NCBI GenBank assembly: GCA_900762945.1
Contig: CAAFIN010000346.1
Span: forward strand, 1 to 9,412
Length of the DNA: 9,412 nucleotides
Direction: 5' to 3'
From: Clostridia bacterium
Lineage (GTDB): Bacteria > Bacillota > Clostridia > Christensenellales > Pumilibacteraceae
Part shown: piece by piece, positions 1-6,600 of the stretch
How positions within the stretch are numbered: position 1 is the first letter of the stretch
Layout: each line of letters starts with the position of its first letter
Position numbers and translations under genes: made by a program
Notes under the pieces: model-generated
Told to the model about the DNA's origin: nothing
Databases searched by the model: none
The model's input: the letters and a program-made list of their open reading frames with translations, nothing else

Positions 1-5
1 AAGCG

Positions 6-129
6 GTTCCATGTCGGGGATCTTCAGGGCTTCGCTAACGCTCGCCCGAGGTTTGACGAGGGAGAACGGAATGTTCGCGGCATAATGTAAATAATAACGA
101 AACCTTTCCGTCTACCCGTCATTATGAGG
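6..129. repeat. Composite intergenic repeat, copy 1
   Basis: It starts GTTCCATGTCGGGGATC (6-22), continues through a palindromic-repeat core ending TTTGACG (about 58), then an AGAACGGAA segment, and ATAACGAAACCTTTCCG (94-110) followed by CCGTCATTATGAG. The same order of blocks recurs at 295-411. The two copies differ by substitutions and small indels, so the duplication is not recent or the elements belong to a dispersed family. Confidence 0.7.
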
Positions 130-187
130 GAGCGGCTTTCCGCGACCGTAATAATCCCCCACAACAGAGAAATGCTCATCCTTATAC

Positions 188-279
188 GTCATTTCGAGCG
201 AAGTCGAGAAATCTAGCGAAGCGCAAAAATTATAATAATGCGGCTTCGCCTAGATCCTCAGGGCTTCGCTCAGGATGAC
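188..279. repeat. Inverted pair of GAGCGAAG-type palindromic repeats
   Basis: The left copy (188-222) reads GTCATTTCGAGCGAAGTCGA and runs to ATCTAGCGAAGC. The reverse complement of 244-279 reads GTCATCCTGAGCGAAG and runs to ATCTAGGCGAAG. The two copies face each other across an A/T-rich centre (223-243) and can form one long imperfect hairpin. Short repeats of this type (GTCATCCTGAGCGAAG...GGATC) are dispersed between genes in many bacterial genomes and usually have no coding role. Confidence 0.75.
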
Positions 280-294
280 ATGGATGGGATAGTC

Positions 295-411
295 GTTCCA
301 TGTCGGGGATCCTCACGCGCTACGCGCTCAGGATGACGACGGGAAAACGGAAACTTCTCGGTCGATTTTTAATTATAACGAAACCTTTTCGGTTTTCCTC
401 GTCATTCAGAG
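295..411. repeat. Composite intergenic repeat, copy 2
   Basis: It shares the 17-base start GTTCCATGTCGGGGATC (295-311) exactly with copy 1, then CTCAGGATGACG, GGGAAAACGGAA, and ATAACGAAACCTTTTCGG (375-392) ending CGTCATTCAGAG. The core (CTCACGCGCTACGCGCTCAGG) contains CGCG-CTA-CGCG, where copy 1 has a TTCGCT-type core. Confidence 0.7.
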
Positions 412-457
412 GTTGTAAGTATTCGTCCCCCGCTTATTAGGGCGAATACTTACAACC
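411..457. repeat. 15-bp perfect inverted repeat with 17-base loop
   Basis: GGTTGTAAGTATTCG at 411-425 is the exact reverse complement of 443-457. The loop begins TCCC and ends GGG, so two or three more pairs can form. No U-tract follows on either strand, so it does not look like a simple terminator. It may be an end structure of a small repeat element, a protein binding site, or an RNA hairpin. Confidence 0.8.
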
Positions 458-512
458 GTGGAATCCCCTGCATGGAGCAGATAATTATCCTTATAAATTC
501 GTCAATGAAAAG

Positions 513-544
513 GAAAAGCGGCAAGCATGAGCTTGCCGCTTTTC
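513..544 (-). terminator. Intrinsic terminator downstream of the lipoprotein gene
   Basis: A perfect 14-bp stem (513-526 with 531-544, centre AAAAGCGGCAAGC) encloses a 4-base loop. On the minus strand the stem ends in CTTTTCC and continues with TTTTCATT, giving a U-rich tail. It lies about 100 nt after the stop codon of the lipoprotein gene. The A/T-rich outer pairs are symmetrical, so it could also stop transcription arriving on the plus strand. Confidence 0.88.
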
Positions 545-641
545 GTTGCCGCTGTTGCGGAGGTAGTTTAGGTTCTTTTACCTTTGCCGCTTTGCGGGCG
601 GCTAAGGTTTTGTGGACGAGCCGTAAAAGCTTTAGGGGCGT

Positions 642-3600
642 TTAGGCGCGATCCTCGATGGTGTACCAGATATTGCTGAATTTAGCGATGTTCTTGTCAT
701 CGTCGGCCTTATCTCTGCGCATAGAGATACCGAAACGGCAATCCTCGTTTACGCCGTACAGAGTATCGACATAGGACGAACCTGCGCCGCCGAGCTGGCA
801 GGTGTTGTTCATGTAGCGAGCCTCGACGTCATACTGGCTGTCTGCACCGTAAACGGTTCTCCAGTTCGTTTCATTTGCGATCTTCGCGTACATTTCGATC
901 TTGTGTCCGTCGACCACGATTTTCATCGTAAGTTTGTAGTTTTCTTTGTCGAAGGTGTAGTATCCGGTCGGAGCACCGAAAGGTTTCCACGGTTCCGGGT
1001 GTTGGAAGAACATTCTGGAATTATAGTCGTCCTTCGCCATAAGCATCAACTGATCGCCAGCTTCGACAAGTGCGATACGCATCGTGTTTCCGTACTGATC
1101 CATAACGAACATACCGGGCATTGCATAATGTCCTACGCTAGCGGTTTTTGTATTCATGCCGGTAAGAGTGTAACTGAACGTGAGTTTCTGCTTGGCGGGA
1201 TTGAACGTAACGCCGGTCATCGCGGTTTCGTGAGTACCGCTTTCGTTCTTCTTCGTTGTGAGCGACGCGTCGTCGCCTACCGTAAGACCGGTGCTGGTCA
1301 CGGCTGTGTAACCCACTTTGTCGAGCGTCAGGTTCTGTTCGCCCGCGTCGGTAACTACGATTTCGGTATCGGACATGTTGCCCATCCAGTTGACCTGGGT
1401 GTAGGTGCCTGCGGGAAGTTGCGCCGCATAGGTCATCGCGTTGCCTTCGCCGACGGTAACTTTGCCCATATAGGTTTTGCCGTTATCTCTGGTGAACGCA
1501 ACGTAGGTGTTGCCCGCGCCGTCCATACCGGTAGGAACGATCGAAGCGGTAAGAGTACCGGTCACTGCGACGGTGGCTTCGAGAGCCGCGGTCTCGACAG
1601 TGATTTCTTTTGCTTCGATAACGTTGGTAAGTTGGCTGTCTGTCGCGATTGCGGCGCCGTTTACTTTAACGGAAGTAACTTCGTGTCCTTCCGCCGCCGC
1701 TGCTTTTACCGTTACGTTCGCGCCGTAAGGAACGGTGTAACCGGTTGCGTCTTTAACGACTTTCTCGCCGATAACGGTGACGGTCGCGTGTTCGTTCTCG
1801 ACGACGGTGATCGCCTGATCGGGAACAAGCGCTTTGACAGCCGCTTCGCCCTGAGCCGAGCCGAAGTTGGTGAACGTGTAGTTGACGTTGATGTTATTGC
1901 CGATAGTGAACGTCAATGAAACGCGCGCTTCGCCCGAAGGCATATTCGCGGTCATTGCGCCCTGAGCCTCGCGCTTGAGAGGCGTGGAAACGTACATAAG
2001 CGCGTAATCGGATGCGGTGCTGAGTTTGGCGAAGATGTAGTAAAGATCGTTCGCGCGGACAAACATAAGATCGTAGGAAGTGTTATTTCTGAGATCGATG
2101 GATTTGTCGGTGAAGGAATCAACCCAGGAAATCCATTTCGGCTCGCCGATACGCACGCCGTTCTGACGGGTAAGGTACTGGAACTTTTTGCCGCTTTCGT
2201 CGACGTAACGAACGCCCATGCCGGGATCTTTCTCAGTGCCGCCGTGGTTCACGACGGTGAATTTGACCATGGAGTAAGCGTCTTTGATACCGGTGAACAG
2301 CGCGTTCTGCGTTTGCAGGTTGCTGCTGTTTTTGCCGTCGACCGTAGTGACGGTGAGCGCTTTGGTGTCGTAATTGTAGTCGACGTTAAGGTCGCTGGAG
2401 AACTTGACGGTGGTGCCGTTCGTGAACGTCACGTCGCCGCCGAATACGGATTTGTCGAGCTCGGCTGCGGGTGCGGTGATCGGATCGCCTGCCGCAACGG
2501 TGACTGCGTTCTCGTACACTCTCGCATAGTGCTTGCCGGAAGTTATTTTAAGCGAGTATGCCCCCGCCGCAACCGCCGCGAACGAGTATTTACCCTCTGC
2601 GTCGGTGGTAGCGGTAGCAACCGCCGCGTCGCCATTGAGAAGCGCGACGGTCGCGCCCTCAATCGCTCCCCCCCCCGCAGTTTCCGTCACGACACCGCTG
2701 ACGGTGTTCGCAACTGCGAAAGTGGTCCTGAACTGATAATTCGTATTATACTTTGCCGTGAAAGTGTACACGCCGTCGGTAGGCGTTTCTTCCTGCCAGT
2801 CGCCGTCGCCGACTTTCATCTCCAACTTAGAAAGCGCATAGCCGGCATTCGCGGTGACGGTTACTTTTACCTGTTTTGCCGCGGTGACGGTGGTGCCTGC
2901 GGTGTAAGCCGCGCCTGCAACGGTGATAACGGACGAGCCGCCATCTCCGTCGGTCACGGTGATATTGCCTTTAACTTCGCTTTCGATTGCCGCGATAGCC
3001 GCGTCGATTGCCGAGGCGTCGTTATTGACTGCGAAATCTTTTACCGCGTCGGAAGCCACGTGGTTGCCGAAGCCGCCCGCGCCGACAGCGAGTTTCTCGG
3101 CCGCCATAACGGTCGTCCAGCTCGACGGCAGTTTGTAATCCGTTCTCTGCGTTCCGTCGGGAGCGTAAGAGTTGCCGTCTTTATCGAAACGAGCGAGGTA
3201 CTTTCCGTCGCGTACAAAGTAGAGATTATCGCCCTTTCTTATGATACGGATCGAGGCAACCGTGCCTTCGGTATTATCGTAGCAAGGCAGACCGTAGAAC
3301 TTACCCTCGTTCTCGAACATCTGTAAAGTGCTGGGGTTCTGTCCCGGATCCCACTTACCGTTTTCCCAACCGTCACGGAACATCATCACGCCATGACGGT
3401 TTGCGCCGATAAGCACGCGGTTCGTGCCGCCTGCGGAGAGCATAATGCCGGTTGTTTCCCAACCGTCGTTATTGCCGCCGTCCATTCCGAGCGTCTTATC
3501 GTGATAACTCATCACTTTGATGTCGGCGATAAAGTCGTGATAAGCGCCACTCGTAAACGAAGCCTGCGGGTTACCGTCGGAGAAGCTGTACCAACCGTCG

Positions 3601-6600
3601 TTGTGGCGGCTGAGGTAGGTTCTCACGCCGGAGCGTTCTACAGTCACGCCGTTTCCGAGGTCGACTGCGTAATCGAACGGGGTTTCGCCGCCCGCTTCCG
3701 CGAGTTTGCTTGCGATAGTCACCGCGTCGCTGCTGATAGAAATGTTTTCCCAGTCGAGGTAGCAATACGCCGAGGTGTTAGCCACGATATCGATACCCCA
3801 AGCCATGGGTACGCCCACGAACTCTGCCGCGAGGTCATAGGAGTAGACGAGCGTCCAGCCGCCGGTGGGCGAATCCTTGTAAGTATCGGCGTTCTCGGGC
3901 GTGTATCTCGAGAACATATACACTCTCGAGCCGCTCTTGATAACGCGGACGTCTACGGAATTCGCTCCGTACTCGCCGGTCATACACGCCTGAGCATAGC
4001 CCCACGCGTCGCCCTTGAGGTTGCCCGGTCCGGTCTGGAAATCACTGCTGTTGTTAAACTTGCGGGTGGGATCCATTACGCCGAAGCGGAGGAAACGCGC
4101 GTCGAAATGCTTGGAACCGTTGTGCATTTTCAGGCTGATGCCCGGCCACCACTCTTTCTTTTCGGTAACGTCGGTCATCGCGTCAAACTTGACGGTGTAC
4201 TCTACTACCGCGTTTTCGGCGGTGTAGTTCGTGAACCAGTGTTTCGGCTCGTTGAGCGCGAGTTTTCCTCGCGGGGTGAAGGTCTTTTCGGTGCCGGTCG
4301 TATAGTCGTAAGTCGTGTCGATGCCGTTGCGGTTGGAAGTCAGCGTGGTTTCGCCGATCGTGACCGAGCCGCCGTGGGTCATGAATTTCAAGCCGATAGC
4401 GTCGGAGATCGTTTCGTTCGCTTCGTCCACGGTCGCCTGTACGGTGAACGCTACGTCGCTGCGGGTATAGTAGTTGTCTTTGGTCAGCGTGAACGTGTAC
4501 TCGCCGGCACCAAGGCCTACGATAGTGAACTTGCCGTTAGCGTCGGTGGTAGCCGCGCCCTTCTCTTCGCCGTCCTTAATCGCGGCGACTTTTACGCCCT
4601 CGAGTTTGGTGGTAGTGCTTTCGAGATCGACTACGTTACCCTCGATATTCGCCACGTTGTCGAGTTTCTTGTAGGTAACTACGAACTCGTACTTCGCGCC
4701 GTACTTTGCCGTGAAGGTGTACGCGATATCTTTTTTATTGCCGGTCGCCTTGAAGTCGGCGGAAGTATCTTTGCCGTCGACCTTGAGCGCGACGGTCGCT
4801 TCGTACTTGTCGCCGGTGACGTACGTCGGTTTTACGGTAACGGTGACCGCTCTGCTGTAGGTGACGGTCGTACCGCTAACGTACTCGGCACCACCTACGG
4901 TTATTTCGGAAGTACCGTGTTCTTCGCCGTTTGCGGTGACGGTGATTTCGTTTCTGAGTTTTGCGTTCAGCGCCGCGAGCGCTTCGTCAACGCCTTCCGA
5001 GGTAATCGTGTAGTTCTTGAACGTCGATCTGCCGTCGTTGTTGTTGCCGTGCATGCCCACGCCGACCATAACCTTGTCGGAATTCATGATGCTCGCAAAC
5101 GTTGCTTCGAGCGCGGAGTTCGGAGTATTAGTATCATTACTTCTGGTAAGGAAGCAATAGCCTTCCGCTCTGGTGCCGTCCGCGTAGTAGAAATTGGTCT
5201 TGCCGTCCTCTACCGTGAACTTGCCCATATAGATGTCGTCGCCGATGAGGTAAAGCGTAGCGCCCTTGCGGATCATCTTGAACTTGACCGTTCTGTTTGC
5301 CGCGAAGTTGCTCTGACCGCCGTTAGCCATATACGGACCGCAGATCTTCGTATCTCTTGCGAAAGTCGAGAGATCGTTGTTCGTAAGGCTGGTGAACTCG
5401 TTATCCCAGTTGTTCCACAATCTCAAGCCCTGTCCGCAACGAGCGATAGTCATGCTTGCGTTGGCGCCGGTGCCGATAGCGAAACCGAAACTGTTCCAGA
5501 ATTCGACGTCACGGAGATCTAAGTACTTGGCGGTGGTGAATTCCGCTTCGACGATAAAGTCGTTATATGTGTGGTAAGGATCGAGCGCGCGCACTCTGTT
5601 GTTGTAGACGAACTTGTATTCGTTGTCCGCACCGTCGGCATCATTTGCGATACCTGCCTGAATCTGATTGCCTGCGTCAATGCCGTAGGTGAGCGTGTTG
5701 ACTTTGTATCCGCCGAGCGCTGCGGTTACCGCCTCTTCGCCGGTCGCGACTTCGAAGTTCGACCAGTTGACGTCGACGCAGTAAGAGGCGTTTGCTCCGA
5801 GCGAAATGCTGTAGGCTACGGTCTTGTTTCTCCACGGATCGCCCATAATTTCGAAGGTGTAGAAGTATTCGTAATTCTCCATACTCGCGATCTTGGCAAA
5901 CATGTGGATCTTGTTGCCTTCTTTCACCATCATAAGGTCGCCCTTATTCGACGGTGTGATGCCGTATGGCGTATCTTTAGTGTTGCCGGAGAAGTCGATC
6001 TTGTTGCTTATGTAGTAGTAGTTGCCGCCGCAACCATCGCCCCATATACCGTTGCGAAGTATGCGGTACTCGCGGCTGTCGCCGTTGCCGTTGACGATCA
6101 TAAGACCGAGACCCGGCCAGTATTCTTTGCCGCCTTCTACGTCACTCATTGCGCCGAGTTCTACGCTGTACTTGAATACCGCGTAATCTTCGGTAACGTC
6201 GGTGAAGTACACGCGCTTGCTGCCCATACCGATTCTCGGACCGTTGGTAGTCGCGGTGACTTTACCGGTTTCGTAGTCGTAGGTTACGTTGTAAGCGGTG
6301 CTGGACTCGAGCGTTTTGTCGCCGATCGTGACGGATCCGCCGATAACCATAAATTTGAGCGCGATATCGTCGAGCGTTGCAGCGGTCTGCCCGTCCGCGG
6401 TAATCGTTTTACCGGTCACGACGCGGGTGAAGTAGTTCTTCTTGGAGATTTCTACGTCGTAAGTGCCCTCTTTGAGCATTGCGGTGTAGGCGCCGTTCGC
6501 GTCGGTAGTCGTTTCGGCGAGTTTGACGGTGCGTTCACCGTTCTCGACGAGGTAGAACTTGACGGTTGCGCCCTCGATAGCCTTGCTTGCGTCGTCTGCG

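Larger units (their letters stand above)
1..641. other. Intergenic region without a supported gene
   Basis: No frame here has a plausible start, ribosome binding site and coding character. The region is occupied by the palindromic repeats, the 411-457 inverted repeat and the terminator at 513-544. Between 545 and 641 there are only small GC-rich hairpin possibilities (for example GCCGC at 586-590 with GCGGC at 598-602). I see no tRNA, rRNA or CRISPR pattern. Confidence 0.8.

Noticed and set aside
188..337. CRISPR-like spacing of the repeated palindromes
   Set aside because: The copies occur in both orientations, vary in sequence and are unevenly spaced, so they are dispersed palindromic repeats rather than a CRISPR array.
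903..3326. Plus-strand open frames at 903-1919 and 2244-3326
   Set aside because: Both are antisense shadows of the repeat units in the same register, without independent coding evidence.
3393..5522. A 709-codon plus-strand open frame opposite the lipoprotein gene
   Set aside because: It lies in exact antisense register with a well-supported gene. It is open only because the gene avoids TTA, CTA and TCA. Its translation is rich in Arg, Val, Cys and His with no recognisable domain, and no ribosome binding site is evident.
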